Shown one piece after another: positions 22,332-31,164 of a DNA stretch of 64,000 bases. The notes beneath the pieces were generated by a model. It did not search any database and was not told the origin of the DNA. It was given only the letters and a program-made list of their open reading frames with translations. Source of the stretch: Gloeotrichia echinulata CP02 (GTDB lineage: Bacteria > Cyanobacteriota > Cyanobacteriia > Cyanobacteriales > Nostocaceae). The stretch lies in contig CP051187.1 of assembly GCA_038087035.1 (NCBI GenBank), positions 3,787,001 through 3,851,000 on the forward strand, read 5' to 3'. Made by a program: the position numbers and the translations under genes. Each line of letters begins with the position of its first letter. The stretch's first letter is position 1.

Positions 22332-23849
22332 TTACGCTGCTTTGAAGATTTTCTTGAATTCGATTAGTGCTTCCTTCAAGGCTGCTTCTTCACCCTCACC
22401 CAGTGCTTTAGAAGCTTGCACTGCTTGAGCATACTGGGGTTTACCGGTCTTCAGGTAATCCCGCAGACCTTTGGTAAAGGTAGTAACTTTGTCTACCGCA
22501 ATATCATCTAAGTACCCGTTGATGCCAGCGTAGAGAATTGCTACTTGTTCGTATACAGAGAGTGGGTCATTTTGCGGCTGTTTGAGCAGTTCCCGCAAGC
22601 GTTGACCCCGTGCCAACTGGTCTTGGGTGGCTTTATCCAAGTCGGAAGCAAATTGCGCGAAGGCTTGCAGGTCGTCAAATTGCGCCAATTCCAGCTTAAT
22701 TTTACCGGCAACTTTTTTCATTGCCTTGGTTTGCGCTGCTGAACCTACGCGGGATACGGAGATACCGGGGTTTACAGCGGGACGGATACCAGCGTTAAAC
22801 AAGTCAGAAGACAAGAAGATCTGACCGTCTGTAATCGAAATTACATTGGTGGGGATGTACGCGGAAACGTCACCGGCTTGGGTTTCGATAATTGGGAGGG
22901 CGGTCAAGCTACCTTTACCCAATTCGTCGCTCAGTTTGGCTGCTCTTTCTAACAAGCGGGAGTGGATGTAGAATACGTCTCCGGGGTAAGCTTCCCGTCC
23001 GGGTGGACGACGTAGCAGCAAGGACATTTGGCGATAAGCTTGAGCTTGCTTGGAGAGGTCATCGTAAATAATTAGGGTAGCTTTGCCTTTGTACATGAAG
23101 TACTCAGCAATACTTGCGCCTGTGTAGGGTGCTAGGAATTGTAGGGTAGCTGGGTCACTGGCGTTAGCAGCGACGACGATAGTGTAATCTAGTGCGCCTT
23201 TTTCTTGTAAGGTTTGCACCACGTTAGCGACGGTGGAAGCCTTTTGACCGATAGCGACGTATACACAAATTACATCTTCTGATTTTTGGTTGATGATTGT
23301 GTCAATGGCGATCGCCGTTTTACCAGTTTGACGGTCTCCAATGATCAATTCCCGCTGACCACGACCGATGGGAATCATCGAGTCAATAGCGGTAATCCCG
23401 GTTTGCATCGGTTCGTGTACGGAACGACGAGCAATGATACCAGGTGCGGGAGATTCAATCAAACGACTTTCGGTGGTTTTGATTTCGCCCTTACCATCAA
23501 TCGCCCGACCCAAAGCATCTACAACTCGGCCAATCAAGGCTTCGCCTACACCTACCTGGGCAATTCTACCAGTAGCGGTAACGGAACTACCTTCTTGAAT
23601 ATTGAGACCGTCACCCATTAGCACCGCACCCACGTTATCTTCTTCCAAGTTTTGGGCGATACCAACTGTGCCATCTTCAAATTCTAATAGTTCCCCAGCC
23701 ATAGCCTTTTCTAGACCATAGATCCGGGCGATACCATCACCCACTTGGAGAACTGTACCAACGTTAGCAACTTTGACATCTTGGTCGTATTGCTCGATTT
23801 GCTGTTGGATAATGCTGCTAATTTCGTCTGGTCTAATTGAAATGCTCAT
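22332..23849 (-). CDS. atpA: ATP synthase F1 alpha subunit
   Basis: A 505-residue non-catalytic nucleotide-binding subunit. The Walker A loop is GDRQTGKTAIAIDTI (about residues 170-184), the Walker B-like segment LIIYDDLSKQAQAYRQMSLLLRRPPGREAYPGDVFY includes the DDLSK and PGREAYP signatures, and the N-terminal beta-barrel carries VGDGIARIYGLEKAMAGELLEF. The C-terminal helical domain ends EEAALKEALIEFKKIFKA. Length is normal for cyanobacteria. It lies between the delta gene (upstream) and gamma gene (downstream). Confidence 0.98.
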   Translation of the reverse strand: MSISIRPDEISSIIQQQIEQYDQDVKVANVGTVLQVGDGIARIYGLEKAMAGELLEFEDGTVGIAQNLEEDNVGAVLMGDGLNIQEGSSVTATGRIAQVGVGEALIGRVVDALGRAIDGKGEIKTTESRLIESPAPGIIARRSVHEPMQTGITAIDSMIPIGRGQRELIIGDRQTGKTAIAIDTIINQKSEDVICVYVAIGQKASTVANVVQTLQEKGALDYTIVVAANASDPATLQFLAPYTGASIAEYFMYKGKATLIIYDDLSKQAQAYRQMSLLLRRPPGREAYPGDVFYIHSRLLERAAKLSDELGKGSLTALPIIETQAGDVSAYIPTNVISITDGQIFLSSDLFNAGIRPAVNPGISVSRVGSAAQTKAMKKVAGKIKLELAQFDDLQAFAQFASDLDKATQDQLARGQRLRELLKQPQNDPLSVYEQVAILYAGINGYLDDIAVDKVTTFTKGLRDYLKTGKPQYAQAVQASKALGEGEEAALKEALIEFKKIFKAA

Positions 23850-23885
23850 GTATCTATCTTTAATTGCTTTTGAGTCAGAAGAAGG

Positions 23886-24048
23886 AAGTAATTAGTTAAG
23901 AGTTAGGAGTTATGAGTTATGAGTTATGAGTTATGAGCTATGAGTTAACAATATTGAAGTTAAAAGTTAAATATAAATTACTTTTTACTTAATTCCTAAC
24001 TCTAACTTCTAACTCCTAACTCCCGACTCTTAACTCCTAACTCCTAAT
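23886..24048. repeat. Heptamer repeats (TTATGAG and CTCCTAA types) between delta and alpha genes
   Basis: GTTATGA units repeat at about 23900-23945, and TAACTCC/CTAACTC units at about 23994-24046; the two arrays are near reverse complements and could fold into a long hairpin between atpH and atpA. This could reduce readthrough between the cistrons. Confidence 0.8.
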
Positions 24049-24051
24049 TTT

Positions 24052-24606
24052 CTAGCCACTAGTTAAGCGCAAAGAAAGGCGGCGCAATTGACCCCTTAAG
24101 CTGGCGTCAATTACTTGTGAGCCTACTTTAATGATCACGCCACCGATCAAATCACTGTCTATTTTGGTTTCTAGTTCTACCTGACGAGCGTTAGTGATGG
24201 CAATGACTTTTTGGATAACTGCTTGCTGTTGAGCCTCTGACAGAGCAACAGCCGAAATCACTTCTGCTAATACGGTTTGATTTAGCTGCCGCAACAACAC
24301 TAAATACTGCTTCAGAATTGCTTCTAAGAAGATTATGCGCCGTTTGTCTACCAGCAGCAGCAAGAAATTGCGTAAGTTGGGGTTAACGCCTTCACCCAGT
24401 ATTTGTCTGATGACTGCTTTTTTGTCTTCAGCTTGAATAAAGGGGTTAGCAATAAAGTTTCGCAGCTGGCTATTTTCTGAGAGTAAATTCAGCAAAACCC
24501 GCGCATCAACGCCTACCTGTTCTGTTAAGTTTTTGGATTGGGCGATTGACAATAAAGCCTGTGAGTAAGGCTGGGCTACTTCGGTTGTTGCTATCTGACT
24601 TGTCAT
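24052..24606 (-). CDS. atpH: ATP synthase F1 delta subunit (OSCP equivalent)
   Basis: A 184-residue stator protein (atpD in older cyanobacterial naming). The N-terminal helical domain (EVAQPYSQALLSIAQSKNLTEQV) caps F1 alpha; the conserved segment FLLLLVDKRRIIFLEAILKQYLVLLRQLNQ and the C-terminal GGVIIKVGSQVIDASLRGQLRRLS are family signatures. Its start codon overlaps the stop of the b subunit gene by four bases (ATGA), indicating translational coupling. It precedes atpA, from which it is separated by about 200 bp of repeats. Confidence 0.97.
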   Translation of the reverse strand: MTSQIATTEVAQPYSQALLSIAQSKNLTEQVGVDARVLLNLLSENSQLRNFIANPFIQAEDKKAVIRQILGEGVNPNLRNFLLLLVDKRRIIFLEAILKQYLVLLRQLNQTVLAEVISAVALSEAQQQAVIQKVIAITNARQVELETKIDSDLIGGVIIKVGSQVIDASLRGQLRRLSLRLTSG

Positions 24607-25169
24607 ACCTGGCCTCCCAGTTGTGCGATGCTGCGTTCAATTAAAGTTTGTTGAGCATCGTCCGCAATCCCGCTTCTGAGTTCTGACTCGACTTTTTGCA
24701 AAGCCTGAGCGACTACCCGCTGTTTCAACTGGGCGATCGCTCTGTCTCTTTCGGCGTTTAAATCAGCTGCGGCTGTTTCTTTCAAGCGTTCCACATCCTG
24801 AACCGCCCGCGCCAAAATTGCTGCTTTAGCTGCTTCGGCATTTTCTTGGGCTGCTTGGCGGATGCGTTCGGCTTCTGCTTGCGCTTGAACCAACTGCTGT
24901 TGCACTTGGGCTAAAGCCGTTTGTCCTTCTTTCAAGCGTTGTTCTGCTTCCTGAATTTCGGCAGCAATTTTTGACTGACGCTGATCCAGGATGTTGGTTA
25001 AAACCTTACGTCCAAAGTAGAATAATATGCCTATCAGAAGTGCCAGGTTGATGATGTTGGTTTCAAACAGGTCTAGGTTTAGACCGAAACCACCTTCTGC
25101 CCCTTCTGCCATTTCTGACTGAACAGCGGCTTCTGTGGCAAGTAATAACAATGTCCCCATGATACCCAT
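24603..25169 (-). CDS. atpF: ATP synthase F0 subunit b
   Basis: A 188-residue stator subunit. After a short N-terminal segment the membrane anchor is NIINLALLIGILFYFGRKVL (about residues 37-56), followed by a long charged coiled coil rich in Ala, Glu, Gln and Arg to the end GIADDAQQTLIERSIAQLGGQV. ATG 25160 (MGTLLLLATEA) is an alternative start that matches the family N-terminus better than 25169. It couples to the delta gene by a four-base overlap. With b' it forms the heterodimeric peripheral stalk typical of photosynthetic organisms. Confidence 0.96.
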   Translation of the reverse strand: MGIMGTLLLLATEAAVQSEMAEGAEGGFGLNLDLFETNIINLALLIGILFYFGRKVLTNILDQRQSKIAAEIQEAEQRLKEGQTALAQVQQQLVQAQAEAERIRQAAQENAEAAKAAILARAVQDVERLKETAAADLNAERDRAIAQLKQRVVAQALQKVESELRSGIADDAQQTLIERSIAQLGGQV

Positions 25170-25189
25170 CTAGACGTGCGCTGCTCGCT

Positions 25190-25365
25190 TGCTGTGAATT
25201 AGTTATCAGTTTTCAGTTCACAGTTGACAGTTATGAGTTATCAGTTTTCAGTTTCGTTTTTGGGTGAAACACTACACCAATTCCATCGAAAGCTTTGGTG
25301 GTGGTTCGCCATCCGCTAGAATAACCGATGACTCTTCACTGTTGACTGTTCACTGACTTTAGTAT
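25190..25365. repeat. Degenerate repeats between b' and b genes
   Basis: TTATCAGTTTTCAGTTCACAG and related GTTATCAG/GTTGACAGT units occupy 25200-25260, and a complementary run (GACTCTTCACTGTTGACTGTTCACTG) lies at 25329-25354. They can pair across about 100 bp. No gene is present. Confidence 0.6.
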
Positions 25366-25369
25366 CGCC

Positions 25370-25801
25370 CTATCTCACCAGAGTAGGTCCCAATAGTTTC
25401 TCTAGAATTTGTCTACTGAGACCATCAACTTGTTGCTCTAAGGTAAGCAATGCTTCCTGCTTTTGCTGCTCTATTTCGCTAGCAGCTTGTTCGCGTTGAG
25501 CTTGAGCTTCTTTTTGCGCTTCGGCAATTTTTTCGGCTGTAATTTTCTTAGCTTCAACTTGCGCGGCTTCCACAGTAGCTTGTGACTGTTTACGGGCTTG
25601 TGCTAGCTGTTGCTCATATTCTTTAGTTAAGCGTTCAGCTTTAGCCAAGCGTTCACGCGCTTCAAGGTTATTCGTTCGGATGTAATTATCGCGATCGTCC
25701 AGTACCTTCGTCAGCGGCTTATAGAAAATTGCATTCAACAAAGCTGCCAACAGCAGGAACTGCAATGCCATAAAAGGCAAGGTAGCATCGAAATCAAACA
25801 T
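25370..25801 (-). CDS. atpF2: ATP synthase F0 subunit b'
   Basis: A 143-residue homologue of subunit b (atpG in older cyanobacterial naming). One membrane helix at the N-terminus, ATLPFMALQFLLLAALLNAIFYKPL (about residues 6-30), is followed by KVLDDRDNYIRTN, a family signature, and a long Ala/Glu/Gln/Lys coiled coil ending LSRQILEKLLGPTLVR. It pairs with subunit b in the peripheral stalk. It lies between the c subunit gene, about 340 bp upstream, and the b gene, about 200 bp downstream. Confidence 0.96.
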   Translation of the reverse strand: MFDFDATLPFMALQFLLLAALLNAIFYKPLTKVLDDRDNYIRTNNLEARERLAKAERLTKEYEQQLAQARKQSQATVEAAQVEAKKITAEKIAEAQKEAQAQREQAASEIEQQKQEALLTLEQQVDGLSRQILEKLLGPTLVR

Positions 25802-26141
25802 TTCTCTCCTCTTTGGCTGGAGTAGCAGTTTATATGGCCAGCAATCTCATCCAACCTTGATATTTCTTGTAACCCCCATCACGAAGCGGGGTCAACTTAT
25901 ACCGTTTTGGATTTTAGATTTGGGATTGTCAAACCCCCATCTTTTTGCCAATTGGTATGACATGGGCACGAATCAAAGCCACCCGAAAATTGTCAGATGT
26001 AGAGACGGGGAGATGTTGAGACTCTCATTTGCTTACCCTAGTCCTTTGAGACTGGTAGCGGCTAGTTAGGACTTTTCCGCAGGGTAGCAGAGAATTCCCA
26101 GACATCTCTCACGTCTCTACACTAACAAAATCTTTTAGGTC

Positions 26142-26435
26142 TTATGCGAAGGGGTTAGCGAACAGCAACACCAAAGCGATAACTAGGCCGTAAATGGTCA
26201 GTGATTCCATGAACGCCAAGGTTAACAGCAGAGTACCGCGAATTTTTCCTTCTGCTTCAGGTTGACGAGCAATACCTTCTACTGCTTGACCTGCAGCATT
26301 ACCTTGACCAATACCAGGTCCAATTGCAGCTAGACCAATTGCTAAAGCAGCAGCCAAAACTGAAGCAGCAGAAACTAATGGATCAATGCCTGCGGCTGCA
26401 GCCAAAATGTAAGAAGCAGAAATTACTGGAACCAT
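26142..26435 (-). CDS. atpE: ATP synthase F0 subunit c, start atypical
   Basis: The rotor-ring subunit: two membrane hairpin helices (ASVLAAALAIGLAAIGPGIGQG and LLLTLAFMESLTIYGLVIALVLLF) joined by the polar loop EGIARQPEAEGK; the proton-binding Glu is in AFMES. The normal 81-residue protein would start M-DPLVSAAS; here that codon is ATT (26385-26387). The nearest in-frame ATG with a fitting ribosome site (AGGA nine bases upstream) is 26435, adding MVPVISASYILAAAAG before the canonical start, so the product would have 97 residues unless ATT is used. An ATG at 26528 is further upstream and less likely. Confidence 0.9.
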   Translation of the reverse strand: MVPVISASYILAAAAGIDPLVSAASVLAAALAIGLAAIGPGIGQGNAAGQAVEGIARQPEAEGKIRGTLLLTLAFMESLTIYGLVIALVLLFANPFA

Positions 26436-26556
26436 GTCGATTTTCCTGACCTTGAGTACAAAACGAACAATTTTTGTGTTTAGATTTCCGATTTTAGATT
26501 TGGAATTGAATCCAAAATGACCATCCAAAATCTAACATTACATCAACTGAGGCACT

Positions 26557-27321
26557 CTAATGAGCTTCCTCATGCTCTTCTCCACCATGCCCTTCTAGTG
26601 CCTCATGAATGTATGCTCCGGCTAGGGTAGCAAAAACCAGGGCTTGAATGGCGCTGGTAAACAACCCTAAAGCCATGACAGGCAGAGGTACAAACAAAGG
26701 CACCAGGAGAACTAGCACCCCTACTACTAACTCATCCGCTAATATATTTCCAAATAAACGGAAGCTTAGGGAGAGGGGCTTTGTGAAATCTTCCAGAATT
26801 GCGATCGGCAACAGGACAGGTGTTGGCTCTATATATTTCTTAAAGTAGCCCAGACCCTTCTTGCTAAATCCGGCGTAAAAGTACGCCAAAGAAGTCAGCA
26901 ATGCCAATGCTACTGTCGTATTGATGTCATTGGTTGGTGCTGCTAATTCCCCCTCAGGTAGCTTGATCAGCTTCCAGGGTATTAAAGCTCCAGACCAGTT
27001 CGATACGAAAATAAACAAAAACAATGTCCCAATAAACGGCACCCAGGGACGGTACTCTTTCTCACCGAGTTGGTTTTTCGCGAGATCCCGAATAAATTCT
27101 AGGGCATATTCCATCAAATTTTGGATGCCCCCAGGAACTTTCTGGATATTCCGCGTCGCAGCTAATGAAGCTACTACTAGAATACCAATCACGAACCATG
27201 AAGTGAGAAAAACTTGCCCGTGGATTTTGAGATTGCCTAATTGCCAGTAGAAATGTTTACCTACTTCCAATTCGGCGAGGGGAAAAGAATTAAAGGCGTT
27301 TAAGACACTCAGCATTTGCAT
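26557..27321 (-). CDS. atpB: ATP synthase F0 subunit a
   Basis: A 254-residue proton-channel subunit (atpI in chloroplast naming) with five to six membrane helices. The essential arginine is in PLSLSFRLFGNILADELVVGVLV, and FTSAIQALVFATLAGAYIHEALEGH is the conserved last helix; the C-terminus is rich in His and Glu. The chloroplast-like N-terminus ELEVGKHFYWQLGNLKIHGQVF is present. It follows atpI and precedes the c gene by about 120 bp. Confidence 0.97.
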   Translation of the reverse strand: MQMLSVLNAFNSFPLAELEVGKHFYWQLGNLKIHGQVFLTSWFVIGILVVASLAATRNIQKVPGGIQNLMEYALEFIRDLAKNQLGEKEYRPWVPFIGTLFLFIFVSNWSGALIPWKLIKLPEGELAAPTNDINTTVALALLTSLAYFYAGFSKKGLGYFKKYIEPTPVLLPIAILEDFTKPLSLSFRLFGNILADELVVGVLVLLVPLFVPLPVMALGLFTSAIQALVFATLAGAYIHEALEGHGGEEHEEAH

Positions 27322-27381
27322 TCTTCAAGATTTTTCCCCAAAAAGCGAGTAGGGGAGGATTGTCTTTAGTGAGCCTGACTT

Positions 27382-27822
27382 TTAAGAATCAGGAATGAAC
27401 AGAGTTTGCAACATGTAGACGATGAGCGTCACTTTGTAAGTGAGAAATCCCAAGAATATGGGCAGAATTTGTAGCTCATGCCATTGACTTGCTACTATAA
27501 TCGGCCCAATAATCAGAGCAAAACGATTTTTGCTCAAACTGGTTTTTTCGCTGCCGAGCCGCTCAACGTCCTTAGCTAGCATTTTTAAGTAAACCACACC
27601 TACACACGCCCCGAGCAAATAATTCAGGGCTATGTTTAGGGAATAAAAAATCCACACAGAGATAAATATAATCCCCGTTAGGACAAGTGTGATTCTCAAC
27701 AACCTCTCGAAGAGTTGATAAAACTCTTGCATCGAGTTAACTGGTTCTGGTTCCGCAAAACCAGGTTGAGCATCTTGTCTTGTTGTTGGCGTGGGATCAA
27801 TCGATTCGTCTGACAAGCTCAC
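27382..27822 (-). CDS. atpI: ATP synthase accessory protein I (Atp1/AtpI)
   Basis: A 146-residue membrane protein at the head of the operon. Four membrane segments are seen (LLRITLVLTGIIFISVWIFY, ALNYLLGACVGVVYLKMLA, NRFALIIGPIIVASQWH, LPIFLGFLTYKVTLIVYMLQ). AtpI-type proteins are believed to help c-ring assembly or stability. The N-terminal 30 residues are polar and Pro-rich. It is about 60 bp from the a subunit gene, so co-transcription is probable. The promoter should lie between 27823 and about 27950. Confidence 0.9.
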   Translation of the reverse strand: MSLSDESIDPTPTTRQDAQPGFAEPEPVNSMQEFYQLFERLLRITLVLTGIIFISVWIFYSLNIALNYLLGACVGVVYLKMLAKDVERLGSEKTSLSKNRFALIIGPIIVASQWHELQILPIFLGFLTYKVTLIVYMLQTLFIPDS

Positions 27823-28061
27823 AGGACTTGAAACCAGTACAGTGAATTATGTTGACTGCACATTCAGCCAGTTGAATCATATCACGATGCGGTAACAATA
27901 CTTTAGGAAAAAACAATTAACTTGTCACCCCCCGGCTTACAGGCGGGGTGAGGGGTGGGCAGATGGAGAAAATGGGGGGATAAATCTATCTGCTATATTT
28001 GAGTTTTTTTTGCAAGTCTTGAGTTTCCTTAGGGACTGACAATTAAAAAAATCTCTAATTT

Positions 28062-28124
28062 GTAGTGCATCAGCAGCGAGAAAACTTGGGTTAGGCAAAA
28101 AATTACTGGTATTGACGCACCCTA
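28062..28124. repeat. GGTGCGTCA inverted-repeat element, degenerate left end
   Basis: The left end is TAGTGCATCAGCAGCGAGAA (mutated from GGTGCGTCA) and the right end TGACGCACCCTA is intact. The remainder of 27823-28410 contains CACCCCCCGGCTTACAGGCGGGGTG-like inverted sequence near 27928-27960 but no gene. Confidence 0.75.
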
Positions 28125-28410
28125 AGTACTCAAATATTGGGTAATTTATCTAACCTAGAGTTTCCCAAAGAATAAGTACCCCTGAGAGCGCATCGTAGAC
28201 AAGCTCTAGGGGTACTGACTAATAATGTAGTCATTAAAGGGTTTTTGCTAAGTAATTAGCGACGAAGTTAAATTTTTTGTGAAATTTGTCGCTTTCACAT
28301 TCAATAGTTGCGCCTTTGCGCTATAACTGAACTACAAGCACTAATTTAATTTTCCGACCAAATAAACTTGAGAAATTTTTTACTAGCTGTTATCAGTGGT
28401 CAGGGTTTAT

Positions 28411-28911
28411 TTAAGCTTTGACAGCAGATTCAGCTTTTTTACGCTTCATCCAGGTGCCGAAGCCAATAGCTAGCAAAGAACCACCTACTGTCATTGGTTC
28501 GGGAACCGCAGCCGGTCCTGTGACTGTACCAGTAGTGGCGTTGAAAACTTTGAAGTTTACAGCGGCGAAATTGACATTGCCTGGATCAGCAGAACTGATG
28601 ACAGAGAAGGTCGGTGGTGTAGTTAGGGCTGTATCGCTGTTAGCTACCAAAGTAACCGATGATGGGTTGAAAGTTGAGGTAAATGCTGAACCAGGAATGA
28701 CATCAGTTACACCTTGCAAACCTGTAAGCGCGACCAAGCTGAACTTACCGAGAATTTCGTTGGCTTGAGTGGCAACTACATTGTAGTTATACGCGCCACC
28801 AGATTGACCAAGAAAATTGACAGTTGCAGCTTGTGCCGATTGAGCGCCAACAGCAGCGAAAGACAAAGCAAGACCAGCAGCAGCAATGCTCAGATTTTTG
28901 GCTAATTTCAT
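28411..28911 (-). CDS. PEP-CTERM sorting domain protein A
   Basis: A 166-residue exported protein. The signal peptide is MKLAKNLSIAAAGLALSFAA followed by QSAQAAT (cleavage after AQA). The mature part is Thr/Val/Ala-rich, beta-type, without catalytic motifs. The C-terminal tripartite tail is VPEPMTVGGSLLAIGFGTWMKRKK: PEP motif, membrane helix, basic end. Such tails are cut by an exosortase and the proteins are thought to reach the exopolysaccharide or cell surface; no exosortase gene is in the window. A paralogue is encoded at 30129-30671. It has a long hairpin-rich 5' region. Confidence 0.9.
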   Translation of the reverse strand: MKLAKNLSIAAAGLALSFAAVGAQSAQAATVNFLGQSGGAYNYNVVATQANEILGKFSLVALTGLQGVTDVIPGSAFTSTFNPSSVTLVANSDTALTTPPTFSVISSADPGNVNFAAVNFKVFNATTGTVTGPAAVPEPMTVGGSLLAIGFGTWMKRKKAESAVKA

Positions 28912-29560
28912 AGAACCTCGTGGGATGCGGGAAACTCAGTCACTTTAGTGCTGAGAGGGAAGCGACTCGGCGACTTTAGTCGCAGTCAATCTTGTTGATC
29001 CATTACCGCCTTGGGATTGTTTAATTTGGTGTGCTTTTGTATTGCACTTTCAATGGGACAATTACCATTTCAAATTTCCCAATCCTGTACGCATAACGGT
29101 TTTGCTCCTAGGAGCCTCCCTTTCGGGGTAAAGTTAGCTTCGACCGGTTATAAGAGCTTGTTAGGCTAGCGGCACTAAACCAGTGACCTTGGTTTTGTTT
29201 AACCACTAACGACAGGGCGGGGAACTAGCTTCGCATTCCGAGGTGTCGTGACTCAAATAACGGCTACCCGTTTTACCGAGTGGTCTGGTCAGCACAGCTT
29301 GCTTGATTTCTCTTACAAGCTCAGTCCTTTAGGACTGGGTTGCTGACTGAATGAGTCTCCAAGGTTAGAATTTTAAGAGTTCACTATTAACTCGTAAGCT
29401 CATCCCACCCCAGCAACGGGTGGGATTTTACTTGAGTGGTCAATCGCCAGAAAAACAATTGACCACTGAAGGTGAGGACAGCGTTCCCATGAAAAATTTC
29501 TCATGGGTCTGTTAAGCCCATCCATAGAAGGAATGAGTGTTTTTACTGCCTTCTTGTCGT
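28912..29560. other. Hairpin-rich non-coding region between the two PEP-CTERM genes
   Basis: No ORF is credible here, yet pairing is dense. Examples: GCGAC-TTTA-GTCGC (about 28971-28984); a three-way junction closed by GTCAGCA (29291) and TGCTGAC (29340) that contains AGCTTG..CAAGCT and CAGTCC-TTTA-GGACTG; CCCACCCC..CGGGTGGG (29406); AGTGGTCAAT..ATTGACCACT (29434-29468); CCCATGA..TCATGGG. It may be a structured RNA, a 5' leader of the gene at 28911, or an IS200/IS605 or omega-RNA relic. Strand and identity are undetermined. Confidence 0.5.
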
Positions 29561-29917
29561 GAACTTTTTCAAATGTAATCTTAATTATTTTTATTTGTTC
29601 AGCAAAAAAATATACTTAACGAAATCTTGTTATTTTTTGTGGTTATATAAAAATTAGTTAAAGTTTTTAGTATTTTTACTTATAAATATATAAAAAATAA
29701 GATACTAAAAGATTAAGCATAATACTGGCACGTGTTATTAAAAGTCAACTTGACGTTGTAATAATTCGCTTAATGGTGTTCTGACCCCCTAAAATGATTT
29801 GTTTTATATAAAACTTACGCGCATTCAGCACTATTACTGAAGGTAATAGCGAGCGGTTGTGTCATGAAGATTGTGGTTAGCCGTAAATTCTCTTCCCCAG
29901 GGATATCCGATAGGGTA

Positions 29918-30123
29918 TAGGGCTGCAAGGCCTTGCGCCCCGGAAGATTATGCAACAACACCAAAAACCCTGATGTTCCCGTGCGATGATGAGTTAAACC
30001 CACCATTCGCGACTCCGTATCAGATAGGGGGTAGGGGCGCAAGGCCTTGCGCCCCGGAAGATTATGCAACAACACCAAAAACCCTGATGTTCCCGTGCGA
30101 TGATGGGTTAAACCCACCATTCG
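29918..30123. repeat. Tandem duplication of a 110-bp unit with GGGGCGCAAGG palindrome
   Basis: Two consecutive copies contain the palindrome (perfect at 30034-30055), CCGGAAGATTATGCAACAAC, ACCAAAAACCCTGATGTTCC, CGTGCGATGATG and TTAAACCCACCATTCG. A related inverted version is at about 31165-31220 and related direct ones at 48500-48725. The second copy ends at the stop codon of the PEP-CTERM B gene. Confidence 0.85.
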
Positions 30124-30128
30124 TAATT

Positions 30129-30671
30129 TTAGGCAGCTACTGCTTTCTTACGCTTCATCCAAGCGCCAAAGCCAACAGCTAGCAATGAACCACCAACTGT
30201 CATAGGTTCGGGGACAGTTGCTGAACTACTTGTGCTGGGAGTGATGGGAGTGGTGGAAGGAATAAGAGCAGGAGCAACTTTGGTTAAGTCCCAACCAAAG
30301 CCGTTACCAATATTATTCGCACTGGTTAAGGTAACGTCGAAATCTGTAACGTTCGCAGGAGTTACTTGTAATAGGGCTTCAAATTTAGCAGAAGTCAGAA
30401 CGCCGCCGAATAGTGACGTAACGCCTTGGTTATTCACAACGGAGCCTGCGGAGGAATCAGTAATTGGTTTAAAGAGAGTCAAAATTTTCCATGTTGTACC
30501 AGCACCTAGCTCTTCGCCAGGAGCGAGGTCTAGTCCAAACGTGTAATTATCGCCGGAACTAAGAGCAGGACGGAAAGTTACAGATGCAGCTTGTGCAGAT
30601 TGTGTACCAATGGCAGCAAAAGACAGAGCTACACCGACAGTAGCAATTCCTAGCTTGGTAGCTAATTTCAT
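30129..30671 (-). CDS. PEP-CTERM sorting domain protein B
   Basis: A 180-residue paralogue of the protein at 28411-28911. The signal peptide is MKLATKLGIATVGVALSFAA then TQSAQAAS; the tail is TVPEPMTVGGSLLAVGFGAWMKRKKAVAA. The first 30 and last 25 residues are nearly the same as in paralogue A, whereas the mature regions share only a general beta-rich, Thr/Asn-rich character. Ser/Thr/Pro-rich PSTTPITPSTSSSATVPEP precedes the tail. Both genes are on the minus strand 1.2 kb apart with their own leaders. Surface or sheath location is likely; function unknown. Confidence 0.9.
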   Translation of the reverse strand: MKLATKLGIATVGVALSFAAIGTQSAQAASVTFRPALSSGDNYTFGLDLAPGEELGAGTTWKILTLFKPITDSSAGSVVNNQGVTSLFGGVLTSAKFEALLQVTPANVTDFDVTLTSANNIGNGFGWDLTKVAPALIPSTTPITPSTSSSATVPEPMTVGGSLLAVGFGAWMKRKKAVAA

Positions 30672-31164
30672 CAGATATTCTCCAAAATTAGAATGTGAAT
30701 CTTTAAGTATTAACTCTGGTGCGAGTTAAGAATAGTGTATGGGATATTTTATTTTATACGTACGAAGAAAAAGCTTCTTGACTGAATCTTCATGTATTTA
30801 GCTTATGTGTAAAGAATGCATAAAGATATACCGTATACAAGAATACATTTGCGGTATACATATTAAAAAATGCTTGTCAAGTAAAGAATGTGGGCAATTT
30901 CGTTCTAGTTTTTTTATTCAAATAAAGTAAATTTTTTTACCTTTTTTGAATAAAAAACAAGTAATGCAATCCACCATTTCTAGAAAATTACTGGTAAATG
31001 GGGGGTTAAACACTGTGTATTATTATGTGTGTCACTTAAAATTCAGTTCGGACGAGCTAACAATACGCAAAAAGTATTATTTAATACTAATTTGTGCAAC
31101 AAACATCACGAGTAATACTGCGTAGGGTTTGCTCAAAATCCTGCCCCAATTGGATACCAAGAGG

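Noticed and set aside
22545..23621. Plus-strand ORFs inside atpA
   Set aside because: They are shadows of a highly conserved coding gene on the minus strand, with no recognisable protein features.
29090..29400. c-di-GMP or cobalamin riboswitch upstream of the PEP-CTERM gene
   Set aside because: I looked for the GEMM core and the B12 box on both strands and could not find convincing matches.
29815..30182. ORFs of 101-103 residues on both strands with an internal duplication
   Set aside because: The protein repeat reflects the DNA tandem duplication with palindromes; no ribosome site and no protein-like composition.
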